A DNA stretch of 64,000 bases, taken from contig WBUH01000005.1 in assembly GCA_008933805.1 (NCBI GenBank), positions 1-64,000 on the forward strand. The letters run 5' to 3'. Below the pieces are notes generated by a model that saw only the letters and a list, made by a program, of their open reading frames with translations, was not told the origin of the DNA and did not search any database. This DNA is from Bacteroidota bacterium (lineage in GTDB: Bacteria; Bacteroidota; Bacteroidia; UBA8524). Positions within the stretch are counted from its first letter, which is position 1. Every line of letters starts with the position of its first letter. Of the stretch, positions 44,620 through 53,000 are shown in pieces. The translations under genes and the position numbers were made by a program.

Positions 44620-45083
44620 TGTAAAAAATGTTGTTTCAAAATGCTCCACAGTTTCTTCTTCAACTCGTCGTTGCTTTCAATCTCCGGTAAGCTGTCTAAG
44701 CAAATCACCTTCACCTTATCAAACAGTATAGGTTCATATTTATTAGCCTTTATGCCCAACGTTTGCGGTTCAATCCCCCACAAAAACAAAGCTGCGGGCA
44801 CAAAATATCCCTTCAAATCTTCAAACGCTGGTTGTGTATTGGCAATGTTCATCATAGCCACATCCTTAAAAGTCATTTTTACCGCTCCCAAAATCTTTTC
44901 TAAAAAAGGTTTGTTCTTAGCCGGTAATGCCCCTTTTTCTCCGTGGTTAAAGAGCATTAGTATATACCGGTTGTTCTCTCCTTCGTACTCAAAAGCAACC
45001 CCTTCGGCCTTTTTTTGCTTGGGCACATACAAGGTGGTTCCTTCAAAAAACAACCTCACTGCACCTTCCTGCATTTTTAGCAT
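44616..45083 (-). CDS. Unknown conserved-looking protein upstream of rdgB
   Basis: A 155-residue cytosolic protein ([20 protein letters not shown] at the start) with a mixed alpha/beta pattern and a helical tail [16 protein letters not shown]. No signal peptide or transmembrane helix is visible, and I recognise no family. The body ([40 protein letters not shown]) has the feel of a small Rossmann-like or uracil-glycosylase-like fold, but this is a guess. It heads the operon whose second gene is rdgB, with a four-base overlap; a nucleotide-pool or DNA-repair link is possible. The start at 45083 avoids an upstream extension without homology. Confidence 0.75.
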   Translation of the reverse strand: MLKMQEGAVRLFFEGTTLYVPKQKKAEGVAFEYEGENNRYILMLFNHGEKGALPAKNKPFLEKILGAVKMTFKDVAMMNIANTQPAFEDLKGYFVPAALFLWGIEPQTLGIKANKYEPILFDKVKVICLDSLPEIESNDELKKKLWSILKQHFLQ

Positions 45084-45223
45084 AATATCAATTTGTTTGT
45101 ATTGGAAAATATGTAAACTTGCACGCAAATTATAATGCCGCTGCGTAAGGTTATACACAGTTTTTACTTGTTACCCCGCCGGCTTGTTCTTTGTATTACC
45201 TGTGTGTTTAATTTTTTATTGAA

Positions 45224-46297
45224 ATGAGCGAAAGTGCAACAAGGCTTCCTATTGCAATTACCCGTGTTACCGAGTCTAATATCGGAAAGGTTGACTTTAA
45301 CAATATTCAATTCGGTAAGGTTTTTTCTGACCACCAACTGATTATTGATTACCAAAACGGTGTTTGGACGGATGCGAGGATTTTGCCTTATGGGGAAGTG
45401 CCTATGAGCATGGCTATATCGGCCATCCACTACGGACAAGCAATTTTTGAAGGGATGAAAGCGCAAAAGGGGCCTGATGGAGCGCCACTTTTGTTTCGCC
45501 CGACGGATAACCTGAAACGGCTAAACATATCGGCAGCCCGTATGTGTATGCCTGAATTGCCCGAAGATTATTTTATGGAAGCCCTTACTGCATTGGTGAA
45601 AACCGACAGTAATTGGATACCAACAACTGAAGGCAGCGGTTTGTACATTCGTCCGTTTATGTTCGGTACCGATGCGTTTATTGGGGTAAAACCTAGTGAA
45701 ACTTACCGTTTCAGCATTTTTACCTGCCCTGTTAATGCTTATTATCTGCAGCCGTTAAAGGTAAAAGTAGCTACCCAGTACTCACGCGCTTTTAAAGGCG
45801 GTGTTGGGTTTGCAAAATGTGCCGGTAATTACGGCTCGCAAATGTTGGCAACTCGTGAAGCACAAGCTCAAGGATACATGCAGGTGTTGTGGACAGACGC
45901 TGAGGAGCATAAGTATATTGAAGAAACTGGTACAACCAACGTGTTTGTGCGCATAGGTGATAAGGTAGTTACACCTAATCTTGACGGTACAATATTGGCA
46001 GGTATTACCCGCGACAGCGTGATACAGTTATTGAAAAGCTGGGGCGTGGAAGTGGAGGAAAGACCTGTTTCAATCATTGAGATTATTGAAGGGATTGAAA
46101 ACGGCACTGTAACAGAGGTGTTTGCCACAGGAACTGCTGCAACACTGGTGCCTATTATTGTTATTAATTACAACGACAAGGATTATACCCTAAACGGGCA
46201 TGAGACTTGGGAATACTCAAACAAACTGAGCAAAACGCTTACCGATATAAAAACCGGTAAAGCTGAAGACCCGTTTGGTTGGGTAGTGCGTATATAA
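45224..46297 (+). CDS. ilvE: Branched-chain amino acid aminotransferase
   Basis: A 357-residue PLP enzyme that transfers amino groups between leucine, isoleucine, valine and 2-oxoglutarate. Features are GQAIFEGMKAQKGPDGAPLLFRPTDN, LYIRPFMFGTDAFIGVKPS, the PLP lysine in GVGFAKCAGNYGSQM (about residue 200), the EETGTTNVFV block and TVTEVFATGTAATLVP. It is the longer, class II-type BCAT of about 350 residues. It stands alone with a short terminator after it. Confidence 0.95.
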   Translation: MSESATRLPIAITRVTESNIGKVDFNNIQFGKVFSDHQLIIDYQNGVWTDARILPYGEVPMSMAISAIHYGQAIFEGMKAQKGPDGAPLLFRPTDNLKRLNISAARMCMPELPEDYFMEALTALVKTDSNWIPTTEGSGLYIRPFMFGTDAFIGVKPSETYRFSIFTCPVNAYYLQPLKVKVATQYSRAFKGGVGFAKCAGNYGSQMLATREAQAQGYMQVLWTDAEEHKYIEETGTTNVFVRIGDKVVTPNLDGTILAGITRDSVIQLLKSWGVEVEERPVSIIEIIEGIENGTVTEVFATGTAATLVPIIVINYNDKDYTLNGHETWEYSNKLSKTLTDIKTGKAEDPFGWVVRI

Positions 46298-46302
46298 ATT
46301 AC

Positions 46303-46320
46303 AGCCCCTAAGGGGCTTTT
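46303..46320 (+). terminator. Short intrinsic terminator after ilvE
   Basis: Stem AGCCCC / GGGGCT with loop TAA and TTT tail, six bases after the ilvE stop. The stem is only 6 bp. Confidence 0.65.
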
Positions 46321-46440
46321 CAAGATTTTCGGTACGTGTGTGTAGTGTATGGATTTTAGATTATTGCCCTTGCTTATGTAAAGGTGCAAAGCCTGTATAT
46401 TTATTAACGTTGATAGTTTTTAACCTTTTAGTTTTTATTA

Positions 46441-47046
46441 ATGATTAGCCTTAGAGTTGCCCGAAAAGAGGATGCTGAAGGAATTTTGGCCATTTATTCA
46501 CCATTTGTAAAAAACACAACAGTTTCATTTGAATATGAGGTGAGCGATGTCTCCAACTATGCAACGAAAATAGAAGAGCTATTAATTAATTTTCCTTGGC
46601 TGATTGCCGAAGCAGACGGTGTGATTGTGGGATATGCCTATGCAAGCAAACACCGCGATAGACCGGGGTACGCATGGAGTGCCGAAAGCTCAATTTACGT
46701 ACACGATGATTTTATGAGAAAAGGTATTGCAACAGTACTATACAATGCCTTGTTTGAAATACTTGCAGCACAAAATTTTATAAACTTATACGCCGGTATT
46801 GCCCAACCTAACGAGGGCAGCACCATGTTTCACGTTAAAATGGGTTTTACACCTGTGGGCGTATATAAAAAGGTGGGATACAAAAACGGTAACTGGGTTG
46901 ATGTAGTATGGTTGCACCGCACCTTACTGAAACACCCAGCCGAACCTAAAGCTACCATTGCTTTTTCAAGCCCTGCTATTCAATCAAACACCCAAGAAAT
47001 TCTTTTAGCTGCAACAAACCTGCTTAATCAAAAAGGACAATCCTAA
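46441..47046 (+). CDS. GNAT-family N-acetyltransferase, phosphinothricin acetyltransferase-like
   Basis: A 201-residue GNAT enzyme. Residues 1-165 match the PAT/YwnH-like group: LRVARKEDAEGILAIYSPFV, TTVSFEYEV, the VGYAYASKHRDRPGYAWSAESSIYV strand block, RKGIATVLYNALFE with the acetyl-CoA loop, NEGSTMFHVKMGFTPVGVYKKVGYKNG and VVWLHRTL. The last 35 residues are an extra tail of low complexity not usual for the family. The RidA gene starts two bases after it. It probably acetylates a small amine such as an amino acid analogue; resistance is not implied. Confidence 0.88.
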   Translation: MISLRVARKEDAEGILAIYSPFVKNTTVSFEYEVSDVSNYATKIEELLINFPWLIAEADGVIVGYAYASKHRDRPGYAWSAESSIYVHDDFMRKGIATVLYNALFEILAAQNFINLYAGIAQPNEGSTMFHVKMGFTPVGVYKKVGYKNGNWVDVVWLHRTLLKHPAEPKATIAFSSPAIQSNTQEILLAATNLLNQKGQS

Positions 47047-47048
47047 GT

Positions 47049-47507
47049 ATGAATATTGCTGTAAAGCTTACTGAACTCGGTCTGGAACTTCCGCAAATAT
47101 CAACTCCGGGTGGTTCATACGTTTCAGTAAACGTGAGAGGAAATATTGCCTATGTGGCCGTTCAGTTTCCAATATTTAACGGAAACTATTTGTATCAAGG
47201 CAGACTGGGGAATGAAATTACTACCGATGAAGGCTATAAAGCTATGCAACTGTGCGCTTTAAATGTGATTGCACAAGTGCACGAGAAAATAGGCTTTGAT
47301 GCTATACTTGGGCTAAACCATATTGAAGCGTTTTACCAAAGTACCGACGATTGGGACGATGCCCCGATAGCTGTTAACGGTGCCTCGGATTTATTCTTAA
47401 CTGTATTGGGAGATAAAGGCAAGCACACCCGCACTATTTTCGGCGTTCACAAACTGCCCCGCAATTTTTGCATTGGGCTTACAGCCTCCTTTACCCTAAA
47501 CCCTTAA
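47049..47507 (+). CDS. RidA/YjgF family protein
   Basis: A 152-residue cytosolic protein of the RidA superfamily (subgroup YjgF_YER057c_UK114-like 1). It shows the ITTDEGYKAMQLCALNVIAQVHEKIGF core, HIEAFYQSTDDWDDAP and HTRTIFGVHKLPRNFCIGL. The Arg needed for imine hydrolysis in canonical RidA (in the R-A-x-V motif) appears replaced: the segment reads TIFGVHKLP, so the deaminase activity is uncertain. Cotranscribed with the GNAT gene. Its stop overlaps the convergent XRE gene's stop by four bases. Confidence 0.86.
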   Translation: MNIAVKLTELGLELPQISTPGGSYVSVNVRGNIAYVAVQFPIFNGNYLYQGRLGNEITTDEGYKAMQLCALNVIAQVHEKIGFDAILGLNHIEAFYQSTDDWDDAPIAVNGASDLFLTVLGDKGKHTRTIFGVHKLPRNFCIGLTASFTLNP

Positions 47508-48172
47508 TTAACGTTGATTGAAATTTGACCGCGTACTTTAAACAGGCGTAGTATAGAGTCAACGGGTATCTCCACATCATCAAACGAAGGGTTTTCACTG
47601 CACAATAATACTTTGCTCACATCACCGGGATGCTTGCGTATGTATTTCACTGTGCGGTAATCTTCGGTTATCACCAAGTAAATCTCGCCGTACAATATCA
47701 CCCCTTTGTTTTTCACCTCTTTCACTGCCACAATGTGCCCGTTCTTAATTTTGGGGTACATGCTATCGCCGTATATAGGCACTGCAAAATCGCAATCTTT
47801 AAAGGCCGGAATAGAAATAAAATACTCGGGTTCTTCGCGCTCATCAGCAAACACAGGAAATGCCGAGGCTGTAACGTCAACATTATAATAGGGTATCTGT
47901 GGCTCGTTTACCGTTAGTCCGGTTTCTTCAGCCACGGTATAGGGCTTGCCCTTTTTGTTTTCGGGATGACGTTGAGAAAGGATTTGCAGCAATGTATCAA
48001 CAGGTTCGTTGATGGCTGATGCCAGTTTTTCGGCTTGCGATAGCTTAATGTCTTTAGCTGTAAGTAAGCGGTTAAGGTTTTGATAGCTCATGCCCAACCG
48101 TTGGCTAACATCCTGCAGGGTTAGCCCTTTTTTATAAGCAAGCTCTTTGTATGCTTTATTTAAGGCTTCCAT
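47504..48172 (-). CDS. XRE-family transcriptional regulator with S24 (LexA/CI-like) peptidase domain
   Basis: A 222-residue repressor. An N-terminal helix-turn-helix (about residues 5-62, with LTLQDVSQRLGMSYQNLNRLL) precedes a C-terminal S24 domain. The nucleophile is in VPIYGDSMYPKIKNGHIVAV, the lysine in VITEDYRTVKYIRKHPGD. The usual Ala-Gly cleavage bond is not obvious; the hinge reads VDVTASAFPVF (about 98-108). Such regulators control SOS-type or stress genes, but no phage genes surround it and there is no clear operator or target nearby. It is divergent from the methyltransferase gene at 48447 with a 274-bp AT-rich gap. Confidence 0.9.
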   Translation of the reverse strand: MEALNKAYKELAYKKGLTLQDVSQRLGMSYQNLNRLLTAKDIKLSQAEKLASAINEPVDTLLQILSQRHPENKKGKPYTVAEETGLTVNEPQIPYYNVDVTASAFPVFADEREEPEYFISIPAFKDCDFAVPIYGDSMYPKIKNGHIVAVKEVKNKGVILYGEIYLVITEDYRTVKYIRKHPGDVSKVLLCSENPSFDDVEIPVDSILRLFKVRGQISINVN

Positions 48173-48434
48173 TTTATTTCTATTTCAGCAACAAATGTAA
48201 TGATACATTTAGCGGATTTTCAAATTAATAAACATTTTTATTTCTTTTTAAAGAAACATATTTGTTTATAAATCGTTGAAAAAATCGAGAAACAGAGTCA
48301 ACTACCTGTTATTAAGACACTTAAAAATGTATAGAAATGATTACAATGGTATTGCATGCTTTTATGAACAAAAAACTGCCATGAAAAGTAACTTTTATAC
48401 TGTATTCGGCTGTATGCAAAGAGAATAGCCCCTG

Positions 48435-48442
48435 TATCTTTG
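48435..48442 (+). promoter_or_regulatory. Putative -7 box of the methyltransferase gene, implying a leaderless transcript
   Basis: TATCTTTG ends four bases before the ATG at 48447. Transcripts starting about seven bases after the box would begin at or next to the start codon. Confidence 0.45.
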
Positions 48443-48446
48443 TGGC

Positions 48447-49058
48447 ATGGATATGAAAACCCACTGGGAAACAGTGTACGCAACCAAGCAGCCCAATGAA
48501 GTAAGTTGGACACAGGAAAGGCCACAAACATCGTTAGATTTAATTAACGGACTTAACTTGCCCGAAAGCGCAGCCATAATTGATATTGGCGGCGGTGATA
48601 GCAAACTTGTTGATTGTTTGCTTGAAGCCGGATATGAAGATATCACGGTGCTTGATATATCGGCAAATGCTATTAAAAGAGCCCAACAACGTTTAGGTAA
48701 AGACGCAGAGAAGGTTACATGGATTGTATGCGATATTAATGAGTTTAAGCCTACAAAAACTTATGATGTATGGCACGATAGAGCCGCTTTCCATTTTCTT
48801 ACCACACCTGAAAATATTGCTGCATACATAGCCCTGACAAGTAAATGGGTGAATGAACAGTTGATAATCGGTACATTTTCAACCGAAGGACCCAAAAAAT
48901 GTAGTGGTCTTGATATTACCCAATACAGTAAAGAAGAGTTGCAACACCTGTTTGCCGCTAATTTCACGCCGCAGGAGTGTTTCACTATAAACCACACTAC
49001 CCCGTTCAATACTGTTCAAAACTTTGTGTTTTGCAGTTTCAAACACAAAGCAGTGTAA
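48447..49058 (+). CDS. Class I SAM-dependent methyltransferase, substrate unknown
   Basis: A 203-residue methyltransferase. Opening MKTHWETVYATKQPNEVSWTQ is characteristic of a small-molecule methyltransferase subgroup found across bacteria. Motif I is AIIDIGGGDSKLVDCLLEAG (about residues 42-61), then ITVLDISANAIKRAQQRL, and post-motif TYDVWHDRAAFHFLTTPENI. Substrate unknown (thiol/thiopurine-type acceptors are possible for this group). Monocistronic, with a -7 box almost abutting the ATG. It ends 17 bases from the convergent small membrane-protein gene. Confidence 0.86.
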   Translation: MDMKTHWETVYATKQPNEVSWTQERPQTSLDLINGLNLPESAAIIDIGGGDSKLVDCLLEAGYEDITVLDISANAIKRAQQRLGKDAEKVTWIVCDINEFKPTKTYDVWHDRAAFHFLTTPENIAAYIALTSKWVNEQLIIGTFSTEGPKKCSGLDITQYSKEELQHLFAANFTPQECFTINHTTPFNTVQNFVFCSFKHKAV

Positions 49059-49075
49059 CTTAAAATAATGCGTAC

Positions 49076-49453
49076 TTAATATATAATCTGCGATTTGGAT
49101 GAATACCCTTTAAAAAACTGGATGGCCCCCCAAATAATAGCTCCGTAGGTTACCACATAGCGCCCGCCACCTGATGCAGCAGCATATGTAAATATAGTAA
49201 CAGCAATACCTCCCACGCACCATAAAGCCCCAAAGAGCATATCTTTATTGGCCTTTTTAATAATCATCGAGTTGAATCGCTGTTTAGCTGTATCTACTAC
49301 TTTAGCAGCGGCTTCAGGGGTTGCACCTTGTTCAACCAGCATATTTTTTACTTCCCATGTTTTCTTCTTCTCAATCACCAGTAGATTTAAAGTATAGTCA
49401 AACAATGTTTCTACCGATTGCTCTTGCGAATTGTTTGTGTTATTGTTTTCCAT
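49076..49453 (-). CDS. Small membrane protein, function unknown
   Basis: A 125-residue protein. Residues 1-65 are soluble and helical (SVETLFDYTLNLLVIEKKKTWEVKNMLVEQGATPEAAAKVV, resembling a UBA-like helix bundle found in Bacteroidota membrane proteins), and residues 70-115 form two transmembrane helices (MLFGALWCVGGIAVTIFTYA, VVTYGAIIWGAIQFF). The start at MENNNTNNS matches the beginning of the conserved helix. No family is recognised with certainty. It is alone on the minus strand. Confidence 0.72.
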   Translation of the reverse strand: MENNNTNNSQEQSVETLFDYTLNLLVIEKKKTWEVKNMLVEQGATPEAAAKVVDTAKQRFNSMIIKKANKDMLFGALWCVGGIAVTIFTYAAASGGGRYVVTYGAIIWGAIQFFKGYSSKSQIIY

Positions 49454-49569
49454 CAATAACAAATCTATTAAAGACTTATCTAATCAAATAGTTAATAAAT
49501 ATTTATTCGATAAAAGGCCCAATAAGTATTGCTCACACTTCATCCCTACAAGATTAAAAACTGTTTATT

Positions 49570-49577
49570 TACCTTTG
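49570..49577 (+). promoter_or_regulatory. Putative -7 box of purK, implying a leaderless transcript
   Basis: TACCTTTG ends four bases before the purK ATG at 49582, the same geometry as at 48435. Confidence 0.45.
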
Positions 49578-49581
49578 CCGC

Positions 49582-50742
49582 ATGCAAGCCGACTTGAATA
49601 CCCGCATAGGGATAATTGGAGGAGGGCAATTGGGTAAAATGCTGATAGAAGCAGCCCAACCCCTTAATATATATTGTAATATTTTAGAAAACGATGCCCA
49701 TGCCCCTGCATCACGCATAGCCGATGAACAAATAGTGGGCACCCTTACCGACGCGGATAAAATACGTCAACTTGCTGCCATAAGTGATGTGCTTACCTAT
49801 GAAATTGAACACGTAGGAGTTGACACCCTGCACCAATTAGAAGCAGAAGGAAAACTGATTATCCCATCACCCAAAATACTTGAGATTATAAAAGACAAAG
49901 GACTGCAAAAGCAGTTTTATGCCAATAATAATATACCCACTGCACCTTTTGTATTGGTAAACTCTCCCGCCGATTGGAAGGAAGCCCTTACCACATCAGG
50001 GTTTACAAAATTTGCAGCCAAAAGCCGCACCGATGGGTACGATGGCAAAGGCGTAGCCCTTTGCAATGCTGCCGATATTCTGAGCGGTGCCGCTTCCATC
50101 CCTTTTGACAGCCCCTGTATGCTGGAGCAATTTGTGGAGTGCGAAAAAGAACTGAGCGTAATTGTAGCCCGCGACCGTGAAGGAAAAACAACTACTTTTC
50201 CCTTGGTTGAAATGGAGTTTGACCCAATTGCCAACCTTGTTGAGTATTTGGCCTGCCCTGCACAAGTGAGCAACGCCGTTGAGGACGAAGCCCGCCGCAT
50301 AGCCACGCTAACCATTGAAAAAATGCAGGGCATAGGCATTTTTGCGGTGGAGATGTTTTTAGACAAGGCAGGGAATATACTTGTAAACGAAGTAGCGCCC
50401 CGCCCGCACAACAGTGGCCACCATACTATTGAAGCCTGTTATACCTCGCAGTATGAGCAATTACTTCGCATTTTAGTAGGATTGCCTTTGGGCGATACTA
50501 CCCTTATCCAGCCTGCGGTTATGCTCAATCTTTTAGGTGCCGAAGGCTTTAGCGGAAAATACCGCTTAAGCGGCATTGAAGAAGTAATGGCAATGCCGGG
50601 CATTTACATCCATTTATACAATAAAAAAGAAAGCCGCCCCATGCGTAAAATGGGGCACGTGAGTATTATAGCCCCCACATTGGAGGAGGCAAAGCAAAAA
50701 GCTACCTTTGTTAAAAACACCCTTACCTTTATACCTGCCTAA
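49582..50742 (+). CDS. purK: 5-(carboxyamino)imidazole ribonucleotide synthase
   Basis: A 386-residue ATP-grasp enzyme that makes N5-CAIR from AIR, bicarbonate and ATP. N-terminal [21 protein letters not shown], the ATP-grasp core with [67 protein letters not shown]. It is full length and followed two bases on by purE, its metabolic partner. A TACCTTTG box nearly touches the ATG. The PurK/PurE pair shows the bacterial two-step route rather than the vertebrate class II PurE. Confidence 0.96.
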   Translation: MQADLNTRIGIIGGGQLGKMLIEAAQPLNIYCNILENDAHAPASRIADEQIVGTLTDADKIRQLAAISDVLTYEIEHVGVDTLHQLEAEGKLIIPSPKILEIIKDKGLQKQFYANNNIPTAPFVLVNSPADWKEALTTSGFTKFAAKSRTDGYDGKGVALCNAADILSGAASIPFDSPCMLEQFVECEKELSVIVARDREGKTTTFPLVEMEFDPIANLVEYLACPAQVSNAVEDEARRIATLTIEKMQGIGIFAVEMFLDKAGNILVNEVAPRPHNSGHHTIEACYTSQYEQLLRILVGLPLGDTTLIQPAVMLNLLGAEGFSGKYRLSGIEEVMAMPGIYIHLYNKKESRPMRKMGHVSIIAPTLEEAKQKATFVKNTLTFIPA

Positions 50743-50744
50743 TC

Positions 50745-51263
50745 ATGAGTGATACCCCTATAATTGGAATAATAATGGGCAGCGACAGCGATTTGCCTGT
50801 AATGCGTGCTGCTGCTGAAATACTTGACGAGTTTAATGTACCGTACGAAATAAGCGTAGTAAGTGCCCACCGCACACCTGAGCGTATGTATATCTATGCC
50901 AAAAATGCACATTCACGCGGGCTAAAACTTATTATAGCCGGTGCCGGCGGTGCTGCACACCTGCCCGGTATGGTAGCTGCCATTACTCATGTGCCCGTTA
51001 TTGGCGTGCCTGTTCAATCAAAAGCAATGAGCGGTATCGATTCATTATACTCTATTGTACAAATGCCGGGGGGCATACCTGTTGCTACCGTTGCCATCAA
51101 CGGTGCTAAAAATGCCGGGTTATTGGCTGTGCAAATACTTGCCACTACCGATAGTGTGTTGAATGATAAAATGGTAGAGTACCGCCAACAAATGAAACAC
51201 GAGGTAGAAGAAAAGGCTGGCCGCTTAGAAAAACTAGGCCATAAAAATTATTACGAAGGCTAA
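50745..51263 (+). CDS. purE: N5-carboxyaminoimidazole ribonucleotide mutase
   Basis: A 172-residue cytosolic mutase that converts N5-CAIR to CAIR, the substrate of Pur[21 protein letters not shown] opens the protein, [20 protein letters not shown] and [19 protein letters not shown] are the class I signatures, with the catalytic His in SAHRTPER. It starts two bases after purK. PurC, the next enzyme, is encoded at 10254 on the other strand. Confidence 0.96.
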   Translation: MSDTPIIGIIMGSDSDLPVMRAAAEILDEFNVPYEISVVSAHRTPERMYIYAKNAHSRGLKLIIAGAGGAAHLPGMVAAITHVPVIGVPVQSKAMSGIDSLYSIVQMPGGIPVATVAINGAKNAGLLAVQILATTDSVLNDKMVEYRQQMKHEVEEKAGRLEKLGHKNYYEG

Positions 51264-51315
51264 CATTTGTTGGCACTATTATTTTAAATTTGACCGCTTC
51301 TTTAATTAAAAACGA

Positions 51316-51696
51316 ATGAATATACCTGATACCCTTAAGTACACCAAAGACCACGAGTGGGTTAGCATTGAAGGAAACATTGCTACCGTAGGCATTACAG
51401 ATTTTGCACAAGGCGAACTTGGCGATATTGTGTATGTTGAAATTGAAACTGTTGGCGAAGGATTGAACCAACACGATGTTTTTGGTACAGTAGAGGCTGT
51501 AAAAACCGTTAGCGATTTGTTTTTGCCCCTTAGCGGTACTGTAATTGAAAAAAATGACGGGCTTGATTCAAACCCCGAAAGTGTAAACCAAGACCCTTAC
51601 GGTAGTGGTTGGATGGTGAAAATAGAAATGAGCAACCCTGCTGAAGTTAGCGATTTACTTACCGCTGCCCAATACGCTGAACTTATAAACGCGTAA
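51316..51696 (+). CDS. gcvH: Glycine cleavage system H protein
   Basis: A 126-residue lipoyl carrier of the glycine cleavage system. YTKDHEWVSIEGNIATVGITDFAQGELGDIVYVE opens it, and the lipoylated lysine is in FGTVEAVKTVSDLFLPLSG (about residue 63). Length normal. The VanZ gene overlaps its stop by one base. The P protein is encoded at the start of the window and no gcvT is present here. Confidence 0.96.
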   Translation: MNIPDTLKYTKDHEWVSIEGNIATVGITDFAQGELGDIVYVEIETVGEGLNQHDVFGTVEAVKTVSDLFLPLSGTVIEKNDGLDSNPESVNQDPYGSGWMVKIEMSNPAEVSDLLTAAQYAELINA

Positions 51697-52091
51697 TGCG
51701 TAACTTTTTTAAATATTATCGAAATGCCCTTATATGGGCATTTTTGATTTTAGTGCTGTGCACTATGCCTGTTAAAGGTATAGTTACCTTTAAGCTCATT
51801 GATTTAATATCGTTTGATAAACTGGCCCACATGGGATTGTTTGCCATACAGTTTTGGTTTTTGGCAATAGCCCACCTAAAACAGTATGTGTTTTCGTATA
51901 AACGTAACGCTGTGGGCATAAGAGCCTTTATCATCACTGTTTTATACGGTGGCTTTATTGAACTTTTGCAGGGCTACGCACTTAGCGGGCGTACTATGGA
52001 TATCATGGATATGCTGGCAAACATAATAGGTGCTATAGCCGGGTGGCTGGTGTTCTTTTATTTCAAGCAACGCGCAAAAAAAAGAGACTGA
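51696..52091 (+). CDS. VanZ-family membrane protein
   Basis: A 131-residue inner-membrane protein with four helices (about 10-27, 44-62, 70-88, 100-124). The VanZ pattern is visible in LISFDKLAHMGLFAIQFWFLA and the GGFIELLQGYALSGRTMDIMDMLANIIGAIAG region. Its function is unclear outside teicoplanin resistance, from which the family takes its name; resistance should not be inferred. The ATG shares a base with the gcvH stop, so the genes are cotranscribed. Confidence 0.88.
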   Translation: MRNFFKYYRNALIWAFLILVLCTMPVKGIVTFKLIDLISFDKLAHMGLFAIQFWFLAIAHLKQYVFSYKRNAVGIRAFIITVLYGGFIELLQGYALSGRTMDIMDMLANIIGAIAGWLVFFYFKQRAKKRD

Positions 52092-52157
52092 TTTAAACTT
52101 TTCACTAAAAAAAATCGTTTACCATTTACCCTTCACTGTGTATTAACAAAAAGGGTT

Positions 52158-52165
52158 TATATTTG
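52158..52165 (+). promoter_or_regulatory. Putative -7 box of the first TonB gene
   Basis: TATATTTG lies 12 bases before the ATG at 52178. Confidence 0.4.
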
Positions 52166-52177
52166 AAACGTAATTTT

Positions 52178-52858
52178 ATGGAACTAAAAAAGAATCCGAA
52201 ATACGATTTAAAGAGGTACGTATCTACCTTTTTTCTTGCAGGGTTTCTGATAGCAGAGCTTATTACGCTGTATGCTTTCACTTTCACCCAATACGAAGAA
52301 GTTGTAGTTGAAGAGGCGACATACGACGTTCAGAGCGATAACGAAGAATTACCCGATATTACTCAACAAAACGAGCCTCCCCCACCGGCTCCTCCCCCAC
52401 CACCGCCAACAACCGTTGAAGTGGTAGAAGATGACGTTGAAACACAAGATATCGACTTAGACTTGCCTGAAGACACTGAATATCAAACAACTACCTACGC
52501 TGCTCCTCCTACTCCTGAGCCGGAGCCTGAAAATACAAATGAAAATGAAGTTTTTGAAATTGTTGAGAAGCCAGCTGAATTTCCGGGTGGTGATGCTGCA
52601 AGGCAAGCCTTTATTGTAAAACACCTTGTTTACCCTCCTTTGGCGGTTGAAAACAACAAACAAGGAACTGTAGTACTACAGTTTATTGTTGAGAAGGATG
52701 GTTCACTAAACGATATTAAAGCAGTAAAATCATTTGATGATGATTGCGCAGCTGAAGCTATCCGTGTTGCCAAAATGATGAGGTGGACACCGGGCGAACA
52801 AAGGGGCAGACCTGTAAGGGTAAAAGTTTCTATGCCTGTTAAATTCCGTTTGAAATAA
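52178..52858 (+). CDS. TonB-family energy transducer
   Basis: A 226-residue protein. MELKKNPKYDLKRYVST is the standard Bacteroidota TonB opening, followed by one transmembrane helix (about 15-40), an acidic then proline-rich periplasmic linker (EPPPPAPPPPPPTTVEVVE, about 65-120) and a C-terminal TonB domain (about 140-226) with PAEFPGGDAARQAFIVKHL and GTVVLQFIVEKDGSLNDIK. It would carry the proton-motive force to outer-membrane receptors with ExbB/ExbD, which are not in this window. The ATG is preferred over a TTG five codons upstream. Confidence 0.9.
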   Translation: MELKKNPKYDLKRYVSTFFLAGFLIAELITLYAFTFTQYEEVVVEEATYDVQSDNEELPDITQQNEPPPPAPPPPPPTTVEVVEDDVETQDIDLDLPEDTEYQTTTYAAPPTPEPEPENTNENEVFEIVEKPAEFPGGDAARQAFIVKHLVYPPLAVENNKQGTVVLQFIVEKDGSLNDIKAVKSFDDDCAAEAIRVAKMMRWTPGEQRGRPVRVKVSMPVKFRLK

Positions 52859-52878
52859 TACTAAGAGAACAATAAAAG

Positions 52879-52917
52879 AAAACCCCGCTAGGATTTACTA
52901 GCGGGGTTTTCTTTTTA
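52879..52917 (+). terminator. Intrinsic terminator between the two TonB genes
   Basis: Perfect 12-bp stem AAAACCCCGCTA / TAGCGGGGTTTT with an 8-nt loop, followed by CTTTTTATT. Confidence 0.92.
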
Positions 52918-53000
52918 TTGACATATACCAACTTCTTCTTTAAACTTTTCGTTAACTATGTAAACCTACTAAAAGTCCGACTATTTAAACGGATATACCT

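Noticed and set aside
44584-45135. Long plus-strand frame opposite the gene upstream of rdgB
   Set aside because: Mirror of a real minus-strand gene that overlaps rdgB in an operon; the plus-strand peptide looks non-native.
47504-48172. Prophage remnant
   Set aside because: Only the S24 repressor suggests it; no integrase, structural or lysis gene or attachment site is nearby.
51696-52091. Glycopeptide resistance from the VanZ protein
   Set aside because: VanZ-fold proteins are widespread; no van operon is present.
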